Positions 8,288 to 17,659 of a stretch of 42,395 bases of DNA are shown piece by piece. Positions within the stretch are counted from its first letter, which is position 1; each line of letters starts with the position of its first letter. Both the position numbers and the translations under genes were made by a program. Below the pieces are notes generated by a model. It ran no database searches and was not told where the DNA came from. It saw only the letters and a list, made by a program, of their open reading frames with translations. Source of the DNA: Defluviitaleaceae bacterium. Its GTDB lineage: Bacteria > Bacillota > Clostridia > Lachnospirales > WQUN01. The stretch lies in assembly GCA_009781765.1 (NCBI GenBank), contig WQVC01000013.1, positions 1-42,395 of the forward strand, in the 5' to 3' direction.

Positions 8288-8593
8288 ATGAATTGCAATT
8301 GCACAAACGGATGCCACGCATGTGGCGGCGAGCAAGTTATTCGGCAGGTGTTTAACTGCCCCGGAACCCAACGTGTTATCAGACACGAGCACATCGTAAA
8401 ACACCAACACGACACGATTAACGAGTACGACGTAATTCACGAACACGAATACACCACGCGCGACGTTGTAAGAGAGCGCGAAGTTGTAAGCCATAGCGAT
8501 TGCTCGTCGCATATGACGAATTATTGCGGCGGCAACGACGACGGTTGTTGCCAATCGCGCCCCCCTGTATGGCGCGGAGCTCGCCGCTGGTAG
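8288..8593 (+). CDS. His/Cys-rich small protein, CotD-like
   Basis: A 101-residue product rich in His, Cys and charged residues: an N-terminal cysteine cluster (CNCTNGCHAC), a central run with HEH, KHQH and HEHEY spacing, and a C-terminal Cys pair. The layout (a short Cys segment, then regularly spaced His/Val) resembles CotD-type inner spore-coat proteins of Bacillota, but no diagnostic motif proves this. The second ATG (8288) is preferred to 8282, because AGGAG at 8275-8279 is 8 bases from it but only 2 from the first. It may bind metal. A Pro/His-rich gene follows 103 bp downstream. Confidence 0.5.
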   Translation: MNCNCTNGCHACGGEQVIRQVFNCPGTQRVIRHEHIVKHQHDTINEYDVIHEHEYTTRDVVREREVVSHSDCSSHMTNYCGGNDDGCCQSRPPVWRGARRW

Positions 8594-8696
8594 TGCGCAA
8601 AGCGCGCTGTTGAAGCCGGGAACACGTGCCGGGGGAATGTCGGCACTTGTACAGCCGGTTGCAAAAACGAACACGCCCTAACGGAAGGAAACAGTT

Positions 8697-9290
8697 ATGA
8701 GAGAATTTTCAGTAATGGTAGTTTCTGCGCAGCCCGCAGCGGGTCACGCGCAGATATTAACCCCGGCTCGTCGAAATGATTTACGCGGAAATTGGTACTT
8801 GCTCGGAACGAGAATCGAAATTCACGCGACGCCCAATCCCGGGTTCGCATTTTCGCACTGGACAATTTTCAACGCCTCCGCGAACAGCTTCTTTACCGAC
8901 AGACGACCGACAATGACACTTGTTGTACGCGGACACATCCGGATTCAGGCGCATTTCGTGCGGTTAGCACCGCCCCCTCCGCCGCCTCATCCGCATCCGC
9001 CCCATCCGTGGCCGCCGCACCCGCACCCCCCGCATCCTCACCCGCAGCATCCCCCGATGCCGCCGTCACCGCGTCCGCCGCATCCCCCGCATCCTCCGTC
9101 ACCGCGCCCGCCGCATCCGCCGATGCCCCCTACTCCGCGCCCGCCGCATCCCCCGTCACCGCGCCCGCCGCATCCCCCGTCACCGCATCCGATGCCGACT
9201 CCGCGCCCGTTGCCTATGCCGAATCCGTCACACCCGCCGACAATTCAACCCGTCCCGTTCCGGAGCGAAGCGATGAATGATTCATTATAG
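8697..9290 (+). CDS. InlB-B-repeat-like domain with Pro/His-rich tail
   Basis: A 197-residue protein. Residues about 1-85 look like one divergent InlB B-repeat (beta-grasp) module: GTRIEIHATPNPGFAFSHW followed by a strand ending in the typical IQAHF. Residues about 90-185 are almost only Pro and His with some Arg, Ser and Met, as PHPP, PRPPHPP and SPRPPHP units. No signal peptide or LPxTG is visible, so it need not be secreted; a coat or intracellular metal-binding role is possible. The start follows GGAAGGAAA. The DNA of the tail is strongly GC-rich and repetitive and gives a long artefactual Ala-rich frame. Confidence 0.6.
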   Translation: MREFSVMVVSAQPAAGHAQILTPARRNDLRGNWYLLGTRIEIHATPNPGFAFSHWTIFNASANSFFTDRRPTMTLVVRGHIRIQAHFVRLAPPPPPPHPHPPHPWPPHPHPPHPHPQHPPMPPSPRPPHPPHPPSPRPPHPPMPPTPRPPHPPSPRPPHPPSPHPMPTPRPLPMPNPSHPPTIQPVPFRSEAMNDSL

Positions 9291-9304
9291 CGAACGCATA
9301 AAAA

Positions 9305-9358
9305 AGGCACTGCGAGCCGTTTTCAGCACTCTCTCGCAGTGCTTTTTTCGTTTTTTCC
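9305..9358 (+). terminator. Rho-independent terminator after the Pro/His-rich gene
   Basis: The stem GCACTGCGAG pairs with CTCGCAGTGC and is followed by six T and a second T-run. It separates the low-complexity gene pair from the two-component genes. Confidence 0.8.
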
Positions 9359-9412
9359 TTGAAAAACGGCAAAACTTGCTTTACAATTTGGCAAAAAAAT
9401 AAGGAGCAACCT

Positions 9413-10075
9413 ATGCCAACAATTTTCGTGGTGGAAGACGACCGACACATTCGCGAGGTCGTGACGGAATATTTCAAAGACGCCGGCTTTAACGTTGTAA
9501 GCGCGACCTGCGGCACAGAAGCTCAAAAAATGATTCAATCGGGGCAAGCCTCCGATTTATTTATTTTGGACATAATGCTGCCGGGCATCGACGGACTCGC
9601 GCTTCTTAAAATTTTGCGCGAGGACGCCCGGTATCGCGATGTTCCCGTTATGATGCTTACCGCTGCTTCTGACGAATACACGCAGCTTCAAAGTTTTGAA
9701 AATCTTGCGGATGATTATGTAACGAAACCGTTTTCGCCGAAAATTTTGGTGAAGCGGGCGGAGGCGTTGCTTCGGCGCGGAGAAAAGCAGCCTGCGCCGC
9801 AAGCCGGCGGCGTTTCCGTTGACGCCGCAAATTATATGGCATACGAAGACGGTCGCCCCGTGAAATTGACCTTGCGCGAGTTCGAGCTTCTTAAATTACT
9901 GACGGAAAATCCCGGTCGTGTACTCACACGGCAAAGTTTGCTTGACTCAGTTTGGGGGCATGATTATTTCGGCGACGAGCGCGTTGTTGACGTGCATATT
10001 AAAAATTTGCGTAAAAAATTCCGCACATCGGTGATTGAAACTGTAACCGGCGTCGGATACAGGGGCGCGATATGA
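9413..10075 (+). CDS. OmpR/PhoB-family response regulator
   Basis: A 220-residue transcription regulator. The receiver domain (1-~115) has acidic residues Glu8/Asp9/Asp10, the phospho-acceptor Asp53 in LFILDIMLPG, Thr in MMLTA and Lys in VTKPFSP. The winged-helix DNA-binding domain (~130-220) carries LTLREFELLKLL and VDVHIKNLRKKF. The ATG at 9413 is chosen over an upstream in-frame ATG because AAGGAGC lies directly before it and the receiver starts there. It overlaps the kinase gene by four bases (ATGA), a translationally coupled pair. Confidence 0.93.
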   Translation: MPTIFVVEDDRHIREVVTEYFKDAGFNVVSATCGTEAQKMIQSGQASDLFILDIMLPGIDGLALLKILREDARYRDVPVMMLTAASDEYTQLQSFENLADDYVTKPFSPKILVKRAEALLRRGEKQPAPQAGGVSVDAANYMAYEDGRPVKLTLREFELLKLLTENPGRVLTRQSLLDSVWGHDYFGDERVVDVHIKNLRKKFRTSVIETVTGVGYRGAI

Positions 10076-11385
10076 AAACAAAAAACGATATGGCGGTACG
10101 CACATTTGCGTTCGCGCTGATTTTAATGACGATGGTGCTTGTTGTAATTTTGAGCATCCTTTATTTTTTTCTGCCCGGATACTACTATCGCCATAAAAAT
10201 CGGCAATTGAATCGAAACGCGGAAACTCTTCGCGCAGGGCTTGACCCGTCGCTTTCTTCGGATGAAATTGCTCTGCTTCTCGACGAATTTTCCGCGTACA
10301 ATAATGCAAACGTAATCGCCTTCGACCGCGACGGAAATCTTGTACCCGGTCATTTGATGATATTTACGCGAACGCCCGAGTTTGACGAACCGTCCGTAAT
10401 ACGCATCGGAGGGAATCACGCTTCCGAATGGTTTACCGCGCAAGGAACGGGTGAAAGCCATCAGGTTATGCGAATAACCCAAAATGCGCCCGTGAGCTTC
10501 ACAAGCCCGCGCTTTACAAGCATCATTTTAAATATGTACGACCCCCACCCCGAGATTTCGCATCTTACAATAATCGCGCCGCTTCAGCCCATCGACGAAG
10601 CGCAGGTCGTGATTATATCCATGTTGCCGTATTTGGCGGGCGCGGGATTTGTTACGGCGTTCGGGCTTGCATTTTTATTTGTAAAACGCGAAACCAAACG
10701 CACAGAAAAATTAGAAGCCATGAAAACCGACTTTTTGCGCGCCGCCGGACACGAACTCAAAACGCCCATCGCGGCCTTGGGCGGAATGCTCGACGGCATG
10801 ATGGATGAAGTGGGCGCGTACAAAAATCGGGACAAATATTTGGCGGAATGCAAAACGCAGGTTGAACGTCTTTCGCGCCTCACCGCCGACATTTTAAAAG
10901 CCACCCGCACCGAAGACACTATGTACAAGCCCCGAAAAGAAATCGTTGACCTTCGCGTTTTGGCAGACGAATTAACGCTCCGATACGCTCCGCTCACGGA
11001 AAAAAATCGGCTTACCGTAGCGGTAGCCGTTCCCGACGAAATTTTAATTGAAACCGACAGGCAAATGTTTTTCACCGCGCTGTCGAACCTGATGTCGAAC
11101 GCGGTTAAGTACACGCCGCCCGGCGGCAGAATTTCCATCGAAGCCGAAAAAGGCGTTTTCCGCATCGAAAACGAATGCGAAATCGCCGACCCTTCCGCAA
11201 TGCAACGATGGTTCGAACCCTTCTACCGACCGGACTACAGCCGCGACAAATCCACCGGCGGCACCGGGCTAGGGCTGTATCTTGTGAAAAAAAACCTCGA
11301 CGCCCTCAAAATGAAATGCGAATTGAGGGCTGTCGAGGGCGGGGTACGGGCGGAGGTGTTTGTTGTGAAGATTTGCACAAATTGA
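10072..11385 (+). CDS. Sensor histidine kinase (partner of the upstream regulator)
   Basis: A 437-residue membrane kinase. TM1 is near residues 10-33 and TM2 near 183-205, bounding a ~150-residue extracytoplasmic sensor of no recognised family. The HisKA domain has AAGHELKTPI with phospho-acceptor His227. The HATPase domain has an N box (NLMSNAVKYT) and a G box (GGTGLGLYLV). A normal HAMP linker is not obvious between TM2 and HisKA. It should autophosphorylate and pass phosphate to Asp53 of the overlapping regulator; the stimulus is unknown. The divergent composition of the downstream glycan cluster starts right after this gene. Confidence 0.93.
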   Translation: MKTKNDMAVRTFAFALILMTMVLVVILSILYFFLPGYYYRHKNRQLNRNAETLRAGLDPSLSSDEIALLLDEFSAYNNANVIAFDRDGNLVPGHLMIFTRTPEFDEPSVIRIGGNHASEWFTAQGTGESHQVMRITQNAPVSFTSPRFTSIILNMYDPHPEISHLTIIAPLQPIDEAQVVIISMLPYLAGAGFVTAFGLAFLFVKRETKRTEKLEAMKTDFLRAAGHELKTPIAALGGMLDGMMDEVGAYKNRDKYLAECKTQVERLSRLTADILKATRTEDTMYKPRKEIVDLRVLADELTLRYAPLTEKNRLTVAVAVPDEILIETDRQMFFTALSNLMSNAVKYTPPGGRISIEAEKGVFRIENECEIADPSAMQRWFEPFYRPDYSRDKSTGGTGLGLYLVKKNLDALKMKCELRAVEGGVRAEVFVVKICTN

Positions 11386-11431
11386 CGCACCAAAAACTTA
11401 AACGCCTCGCAGAAAATTTATAATTTTCCGT

Positions 11432-12574
11432 CTAGCAAACAGAGCTATGCTGCACAGCTGCACAAATACAATTGCAAACATCTTCTACATCTTTTAACGT
11501 TAAATAGGGATGCATCGGTATTGATAGAATCCGTTCTGATGTGTACTCAGATACCGGGCAACCGGAGTATTGATTTAAATATGAAAATGCATGTTGCTTA
11601 TTCAACGGTATCGGGTAGTATATCATTGATGGAATGTTGTTTTTTGAAAGTGCATTTCTAACATAATCTCTTTTATCACTATCTCCGAAGCGTATGCTGT
11701 ACTGAGCATAAGAAGAATACCAACCCTGCCTTATTTCAGGAACCTGCACAATATGGTGAAGCCGTTCTGTATACCATGTTGCAATGCGATTTACAGATTC
11801 AACTTCATAAGATTCAAATGCACTAAGTTTAACATGCAATATTGCAGCCTGTATTGCATCTAAACGCGAATTAAGACCTACTATACGATTATTGTATTTA
11901 TCTGTAGGAGATGCACCATTAACCCTTAGCATCTTCAAATAATCCCTAATATTATCATTGTTCGTAAATACAGCACCGCCATCGCCATAACACCCCAATG
12001 GTTTTGCGGGAAAAAAGGACGTTACGGCAACATCACCGAAAGAACATGCACGTTTACTCCCTATTTTGCCACCAAAACCTTGTGCGCCATCTTCCAACAC
12101 CTTGAGATTATATTTTTCAGCAATAGTTTCAATGGCGGGATAGTCTGCCGGAAGACCATATAAATCAACCGGGATTATTACTTTTGGCACAACCTTTCCT
12201 TCATTTATCACACCTTGAATTGCCGCTTCCAACGCAGAAGGACACATGTTAAATGTTGTGGGGTCTATATCTACAAATACAGGCGTCGCTTTGAGTATTG
12301 CTACGGATGAAGCCGTTGCAATGTATGTGAAACCCGGAACAAAAACAGCGTCACGCTCGCCCACGCCAAACGCCATTAGTGACATTGTTAACGCATCTGT
12401 AGCATTTGCACAGCTAATACAGTGTTTTACACCTACATATTCTGCAAGTTTTTCTTCCAAACTTGTAACAGTATTTCCAAGAATAAATGTGCCACTGACC
12501 AATGTCTGGCTTATTGCGTTGTCGATTTCTGTCTTTAAAGTTCTGTATTGCGATTTCAAATCTCTAAACTCCAT
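11432..12574 (-). CDS. wbpE: DegT/DnrJ/EryC1 aminotransferase, WbpE-like
   Basis: A 380-residue PLP-dependent sugar aminotransferase of usual size. It starts MEFRDLKSQY, like WbpE/DegT proteins, keeps the LEDGAQGFG segment and has the PLP lysine in SFFPAKPLG (Lys191). In the WbpABDE route it would convert UDP-3-keto-GlcNAcA to the 3-amino sugar with glutamate as donor. The ATG at 12574 is preferred to 12595, because GGAGCG sits at the right distance and the upstream stop lies between them. It is the last gene of the glycan operon, next to its expected partner dehydrogenase. The symbol is assigned by pathway context. Confidence 0.88.
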   Translation of the reverse strand: MEFRDLKSQYRTLKTEIDNAISQTLVSGTFILGNTVTSLEEKLAEYVGVKHCISCANATDALTMSLMAFGVGERDAVFVPGFTYIATASSVAILKATPVFVDIDPTTFNMCPSALEAAIQGVINEGKVVPKVIIPVDLYGLPADYPAIETIAEKYNLKVLEDGAQGFGGKIGSKRACSFGDVAVTSFFPAKPLGCYGDGGAVFTNNDNIRDYLKMLRVNGASPTDKYNNRIVGLNSRLDAIQAAILHVKLSAFESYEVESVNRIATWYTERLHHIVQVPEIRQGWYSSYAQYSIRFGDSDKRDYVRNALSKNNIPSMIYYPIPLNKQHAFSYLNQYSGCPVSEYTSERILSIPMHPYLTLKDVEDVCNCICAAVQHSSVC

Positions 12575-12588
12575 TTTAAACGCTCCAT

Positions 12589-13656
12589 TCACCATTTTCT
12601 GTCAAAAAAATCTAACGTAGAAACACTATTTATCGGAAACTTTACAGGCACATTTTCATGTGAGGATTTATACATTGCAAGAATCAACTCCATACTTTTC
12701 TTTCCTTCAATTGCAGTAATTGCAGGGACTCTATTGCCGATAACTGCTTCTATGAAATCACGATACAGAGGCGTATGTCCAAAACCATACACACTTGGCG
12801 GACTTTCACTGAATTCACGTTTTACAACAGATGAATCATCAAGCCCATCATCAAACAGCCACTCTTCTATGTTGTTTACCGATGTACCACCAAGTTTGGC
12901 TGTACCTCTCTCACCAAAAACATACAGAGTTTCCTCCAAGTTTTTAGGGAAAACGTTAACCGTGCCTTCAACCAAACCAATGCCTCCGCAAGCAAATTTA
13001 ACAATAGACACCCCAACATCCTCTGCTTCAACATAAGGATGTGCAAAGTTAGACGTTTGAGCAAAAACCTCAACAGGGTCACTATTCATCACCCATCTCA
13101 GCAAATCTATATTGTGTATACACTGATTCATAAGACATCCGCCGTCCTCTGCCCATGTACCTCTCCATTTTGCTTGGTCGTAGTATTCTTTTGTCCTATT
13201 CCAACGCACATGTGCAGCTATGTGAAAAATCCGTCCAAAACGCCCTTGCGTTACAGCATCTTTTAATTTTTGAACAGACTTATTAAAACGATTTTGGTGG
13301 CAACTGTACGCAATTACGCCCTTTTTTTCAGCCCTTTTGATGATTTCGTTTGCATCTGTTACGGAAAGCGCAATAGGCTTCTCAATTAAAACATGACACC
13401 CGGCATCTATGCAATCAAGTGCTATAGCAGCATGAGTTCCGCTGGAAGTGGCTATCGCCACCACATCCGGTCGCACCGAATCTAACATTTTAATATGATT
13501 ATCGAAACAAGGAACATTTATTTCATGCTTAAATGCAAAATTTCTTGCCTTGGCTAAGTCAGCATCACATAAAGCATCAAAACTCAAATTATTCGCCTTG
13601 GCGGCAGAAACATGGTGTGGCGCGATTCGCCCCGTGCCAACTAATGCGTATTTCAA
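12589..13656 (-). CDS. wbpB: Gfo/Idh/MocA oxidoreductase, WbpB-like
   Basis: A 355-residue NAD-dependent oxidoreductase. An N-terminal Rossmann fold has ALVGTGRIAPHH and a central EKPIALS motif with the conserved lysine; the C-terminal Gfo/Idh domain has YDQAKWRGTWAEDGGCLMNQ. The WbpB step oxidises UDP-GlcNAcA at C3. The frame begins with TTG (13656), preceded by GGAAGTGA; an ATG in the leader is followed at once by a stop. It sits directly before wbpE. An assignment to another sugar dehydrogenase remains possible, but with wbpA, D and E present in the same operon the WbpB role fits. Confidence 0.87.
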   Translation of the reverse strand: MKYALVGTGRIAPHHVSAAKANNLSFDALCDADLAKARNFAFKHEINVPCFDNHIKMLDSVRPDVVAIATSSGTHAAIALDCIDAGCHVLIEKPIALSVTDANEIIKRAEKKGVIAYSCHQNRFNKSVQKLKDAVTQGRFGRIFHIAAHVRWNRTKEYYDQAKWRGTWAEDGGCLMNQCIHNIDLLRWVMNSDPVEVFAQTSNFAHPYVEAEDVGVSIVKFACGGIGLVEGTVNVFPKNLEETLYVFGERGTAKLGGTSVNNIEEWLFDDGLDDSSVVKREFSESPPSVYGFGHTPLYRDFIEAVIGNRVPAITAIEGKKSMELILAMYKSSHENVPVKFPINSVSTLDFFDRKW

Positions 13657-13739
13657 TTTACATCACTTCCCTTTCTTTTACCAAAATCCGTGACGAAAAA
13701 GTCACAACGTCACCAAATGTCTGCGAACTTGTTTTAAGA

Positions 13740-14816
13740 CTACCTTGATGAAGCCTGCTCGTAAGCCTGTTTTACGCGTGTTGCAATTACTGTGGGGTTG
13801 TGCCACATATTTACATACTCAGAGCCGGCCAAGGCTTTTCTTTGAAGCATTGCCCTGTCTTGTATGCAGAATTCAAGAACATTCTCAATATTATAGGAAT
13901 CAGCTTCTATAACTGAATCCAAACAATCTTTCCCCATTTGCGCAGGTAAAGCATTCAAATAATTATGGTTTATATGCACAATAACAGGTACCCCCATTTT
14001 CATAACTTCAACCGCCAGACCACCATACCACCCTATCCTGAGTTGGTCAACAACAACATCAGCTTCTTTGTAAAGTGTCCTTGCGGTTTGTATGTCTGCC
14101 CCTGTAACAAGTTGGAGTTCAATTTTATCGGGGTATTTTCTCAAAAGCGATTCAACAGCTTTAACAAGCGTATGAGTTCCTTTTTTCACGTAGCTTGTAG
14201 GTGCATGAAAAACCTTGAGCTTATTTGCAGACGGCAAGTATTTTTTTGATTCAATAGCATTTAAATCGTAAATAATCTGAGGCAAGAACATTGCGCCTCC
14301 GGGTAATGCCAGTAATAAATCCGGGGTACGAGCGAAAAAAAAAGCACCAGCATCTTCAAATTGTTTTATACGCTTTTTTATTACGAACTCTTGCTTATGA
14401 TTTGGATACAACGTATCAGAAATATTCGCGTAATCAGGATGCATTGATGCCCCGGGACACATCGCGTCAAAACTGAGCCTGGCATCGCTTCCATTGTAGG
14501 TCACAAACAACTTTTGCTTTTTATAGAGCGGCAAATCCCAATGATGGATACCGTAAGAAGGAAAATCAATTAAAGTAGAACCAAAATTAAAATGCAATAT
14601 ATCGTAGTTCTTTGGGTATTTAAAAGCCGTTTCTACACATTTTAAAAAATATAAAAACCTATGCTTTGATTTTCGTAAGGCAATGTCGGCAGACGGGTAA
14701 TTGATGAAAGTTCTATCGAAATAAAGAGTGTCTGAAAACAGACCAAGCTCTCTTTCGGCTCGTGAAAGGCTAATTGCATGTCCCCCGGTCACAGTAGGCA
14801 AGTGTAATATTTTCAA
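13740..14816 (-). CDS. Glycosyltransferase (GT4-like)
   Basis: A 358-residue predicted GT-B transferase without membrane segments. The N-terminal half has the acceptor-side start MKILHLPTVTGG. The C-terminal half has KLKVFHAPTSYVKKGT, LVTGADI and DVVVDQLRIGWYGGLAVEVM, the last matching the GT4 nucleotide-sugar binding helix. It begins with TTG (14816), 8 bases after GAGGGG. Donor and acceptor are unknown. It shares the general layout of the 18503 transferase, including an anticipated VDQ/FDQ motif, so the two may act on related linkages. Confidence 0.78.
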   Translation of the reverse strand: MKILHLPTVTGGHAISLSRAERELGLFSDTLYFDRTFINYPSADIALRKSKHRFLYFLKCVETAFKYPKNYDILHFNFGSTLIDFPSYGIHHWDLPLYKKQKLFVTYNGSDARLSFDAMCPGASMHPDYANISDTLYPNHKQEFVIKKRIKQFEDAGAFFFARTPDLLLALPGGAMFLPQIIYDLNAIESKKYLPSANKLKVFHAPTSYVKKGTHTLVKAVESLLRKYPDKIELQLVTGADIQTARTLYKEADVVVDQLRIGWYGGLAVEVMKMGVPVIVHINHNYLNALPAQMGKDCLDSVIEADSYNIENVLEFCIQDRAMLQRKALAGSEYVNMWHNPTVIATRVKQAYEQASSR

Positions 14817-14838
14817 AACACAGCCCCTCTTTCTTGTA

Positions 14839-16566
14839 CTATCTCAATTGCGTCACAGTTCGTTTCTTCACTTCAAAAACAATATCACAATGTTCTATCG
14901 TACTTAAACGATGTGCAACAATAATTACTGTTTTGCTTCCTTTAAGTCCCTTTATTGCATCCATAACAGCAGATTCCGTATCATTATCTAAAGAGGATGT
15001 TGCTTCATCCAAAACCAAAACCGAAGGATTCCTGTATAATGCACGAGCAATTCCTATGCGCTGACGTTGCCCCCCGGAGAGACGCACCCCACGCTCGCCC
15101 ACCATTGTTTGCAATCCGTCGGGCAAAGACATTACATACTCTTTAAGTTGAGCCTGTTCCAACGCACACCAAACACTTTCTTCATCAATATTGTCCTTAT
15201 CTACCCCAAAAGCTATATTTTCCAAAATGGTTTCATCTAACAAATAAATTGCTTGGGGAATATAGCCTACGTTTTGCAACCATTCCGTTGAATTATGATG
15301 TATTGAATGTCCGTTATAAATCACATATCCTTGTTGGGGATTCAGTATTCCTATAATAATATCTACAAGTGTAGATTTCCCTGCGCCGGAAGGACCAACA
15401 ATTGCAACAGATTTATTATGAGGAATTTTTAACGATACCTTTTTCAATACCGGTTTACGAGCCTTCGGATACATAAACGTAACCTTCGAAATCAAAATAT
15501 CTAAATTTGCGCTGCCTACTTTTGTTGGTTCCGGTAACGGACTCTCAAATTCTGTATCTTGTTCAAAAAGACCGCTGTACACTTGGTCAACTGAAGGTAA
15601 CAACCTCATTACCCTTGTAGTATTATTTGTAATTCTCGAAATAGCCGGCAATAATTTAAAAGCAGCCAACACAAACACGCCCAATTGAGGAAGCAACGTT
15701 TGCATGTCAACCCCATACAGAATTATGCCGCCTACAACAAGAAAAGCCCCGCTAAAACATAATGATTCAATAAACAGCTTTGGCAACTGTAGCAAGGATA
15801 ATACCTGTGCACGCGTTTTAATTGTATTCTGATTTACATCCCTAAATTTTTGTATGAAAAATGGAGCACTTTGCATTACCTTTATCTCTTTAATGCCATG
15901 TAGTGATTGAAGAACCGATTTATTGATTAGCACTATCCCTCGAGCTTCATCTTCTCCGGTTTGCGTAATTCGCCCTTTGTAAATTTTGAAATACACAATT
16001 ATACATATTAAAGCAAAAAACAAAATAACCAACGTCATCGAAAAAGATGAAAACATAAGAAATATTAAAATAAACAGTGACATAAATCCATCTGAAAGCA
16101 AAAGAATTATGTTGCTTATTAAGCCAAAAAGACGTTCAGAATTTTTAATAACAACCCGCTGTAAAGCAACTGCGTTATTATTTGCATGATAAAGATACGG
16201 TTGTTCGAGTGTTTGCATAAGAAGGCTATTCGAAAGTTTTGCCGTATTTGTTGCTGTGAACCAGTTTTGAATACGAGCAAAAAAATAAATGAAAAGTCCC
16301 CTAAAAACATAAACCAAAGCAATTACTGCGGCAAAAAATGCAAGAAACAATGAAGTGCTGCCAAATCCAAAAGTCCGAAAAATAAAATCAATTATTTGAT
16401 TGGTATATACTATCGAGGGGTCTGCTAATATCATAACAAATGGCTGCATTATTGAAAGCGTCAGTGTTTCAATTTGCGCTCCGGCAATTACACCTAAAAA
16501 CAAGAAAATTAGTTTAATTTTTACACGACGCGAAAAAATATATCTTGCTTTTGTTATCCTGGACAT
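14839..16566 (-). CDS. ABC exporter (fused permease/ATPase), PglK-like
   Basis: A 575-residue half transporter. Residues ~1-315 contain six hydrophobic helices of a type-I exporter; the ATPase domain (~335-575) has Walker A GPSGAGKST, Q-loop, signature LSGGQRQRIGIARAL, Walker B VLVLDEATSSLD and switch His in AHRLST. The arrangement inside a glycan operon without Wzx suggests it flips a lipid-linked saccharide, as PglK does, but a peptide or lipid substrate cannot be excluded. The ATG at 16566, with GAGAAG upstream, is preferred to the GTG at 16575. Confidence 0.88.
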   Translation of the reverse strand: MSRITKARYIFSRRVKIKLIFLFLGVIAGAQIETLTLSIMQPFVMILADPSIVYTNQIIDFIFRTFGFGSTSLFLAFFAAVIALVYVFRGLFIYFFARIQNWFTATNTAKLSNSLLMQTLEQPYLYHANNNAVALQRVVIKNSERLFGLISNIILLLSDGFMSLFILIFLMFSSFSMTLVILFFALICIIVYFKIYKGRITQTGEDEARGIVLINKSVLQSLHGIKEIKVMQSAPFFIQKFRDVNQNTIKTRAQVLSLLQLPKLFIESLCFSGAFLVVGGIILYGVDMQTLLPQLGVFVLAAFKLLPAISRITNNTTRVMRLLPSVDQVYSGLFEQDTEFESPLPEPTKVGSANLDILISKVTFMYPKARKPVLKKVSLKIPHNKSVAIVGPSGAGKSTLVDIIIGILNPQQGYVIYNGHSIHHNSTEWLQNVGYIPQAIYLLDETILENIAFGVDKDNIDEESVWCALEQAQLKEYVMSLPDGLQTMVGERGVRLSGGQRQRIGIARALYRNPSVLVLDEATSSLDNDTESAVMDAIKGLKGSKTVIIVAHRLSTIEHCDIVFEVKKRTVTQLR

Positions 16567-16631
16567 AATAGACACTTCTCATTTCTACTGCAATTAAAGC
16601 CGCATCATTATGCAACAAAGCTGTTTCAAAG

Positions 16632-17614
16632 TCACTTAATACTCTTAATCAAGAATTTTTGCCGGCTCGAGTAGGGGTTTGCCACACATAATTCACACAT
16701 GTGTGGTATTTCTGCGCCACGAAACATTTTTCGGCTTTTTGACAAGAGGGGGGATTTTCGCCAAACATCATACATATCCTCCTCAAGTACATTTCCAATG
16801 ATTCTATAAACCGTTGAACAAGTACAATCAAGGATGCCGCCATCAGCCTCAACAAATATTATTTCAAAAATATTTCTGCAATAACTCAAATTTTCACACT
16901 CTACAGACATCACTTCCGTTCCCTGCACTTCAATGTCGGGATACGCAAATTTAACTGTCACATTCGCACCGGGAAAATCCTGCCTAAGGTAATTACCGGC
17001 TGTGCTGAGATACTGTTTGATGGTTGATAAACTTTTATTCCTCAAGTCTGATGGTAAGACACACGCACCTCGAAGAGTAAACCTCACATCCCTTTGTGAA
17101 CCCATATATTTGATTGCGTATGTGAGATTATCTTTGATAGTTTTATAGTTTGAGTTTTTTCTCCAACGCTCAGTAGCCTCAGGAGAAGGACCGTCTACAG
17201 AAATTAGTAAATCTATCGTGACATCCTTTGATAGTTCTTTTAGTTTGTGAGCCACATCTTGGGTCAGTAGCATTCCATTTGAATATATCATTAACTTGCC
17301 TATATCCGTGCCGCAAATAATATGAGAACTCATCTCATACCACAACGGATTTAAAAAAGGCTCCCCCCCCCGCAAAGAATCAAGCAATTAAGAGTCGAAA
17401 TTCGACTGGCTTGGTGAGTTATGGCATTAACCACATCCCATTGCATTATACTTTTATTTTTATTTCCATTAGGACTATTCTCACCATGCCATCGGCAGTA
17501 TTGACATTTAAGGTTACAAGCGTTTGACAAGCTGATATACAGACTTTGAGGGTTTATCTCTAAGTTTTTAAAATACTCACTCTTTTTAACCTTTTGGTGA
17601 TATGCAAGTAACAT
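16632..17614 (-). pseudogene. Radical SAM/SPASM protein split by frameshift at a G9 tract
   Basis: Two frames make up one radical SAM protein. The first (17614-17351) starts at ATG with GGGGAG upstream and carries CNLKCQYC (Cys33, Cys37, Cys40) and NCLILCGG. The second, in another frame, continues with GGEPFLNPLW and ends at 16632 with a SPASM-like tail containing CTCSTVY and PHMCELC. The break is at a run of nine C on the plus strand (17363-17371). Seven G in the coding strand would restore CGGEP; ten would give CGGGEP. It may be a sequencing error, a true pseudogene or a phase-variable gene. Its substrate is unknown; SPASM proteins modify peptides or sugars. Confidence 0.8.
17363..17371 (-). 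repeat. G9 homopolymer inside the radical SAM gene
   Basis: Nine G on the coding strand lie exactly where the canonical GGEP motif of radical SAM proteins should be encoded, and two reading frames meet here. Such tracts are hot spots for slipped-strand mispairing. Confidence 0.9.
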
Positions 17615-17659
17615 TTATTAACTCCCCTTTAGGTTTTTACGAGAAAAACTCCCATCGCA

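Noticed and set aside
8104-8415. Minus-strand ORF containing a PyrC-like stretch
   Set aside because: The similarity is the palindromic element only; the rest is antisense to the small His-rich gene. Not a pyrC fragment by gene duplication, because match and element ends coincide exactly.
8893-9102. Ala/Asp-rich antisense ORF over the Pro/His tail
   Set aside because: A by-product of GC-rich codons in the tail.
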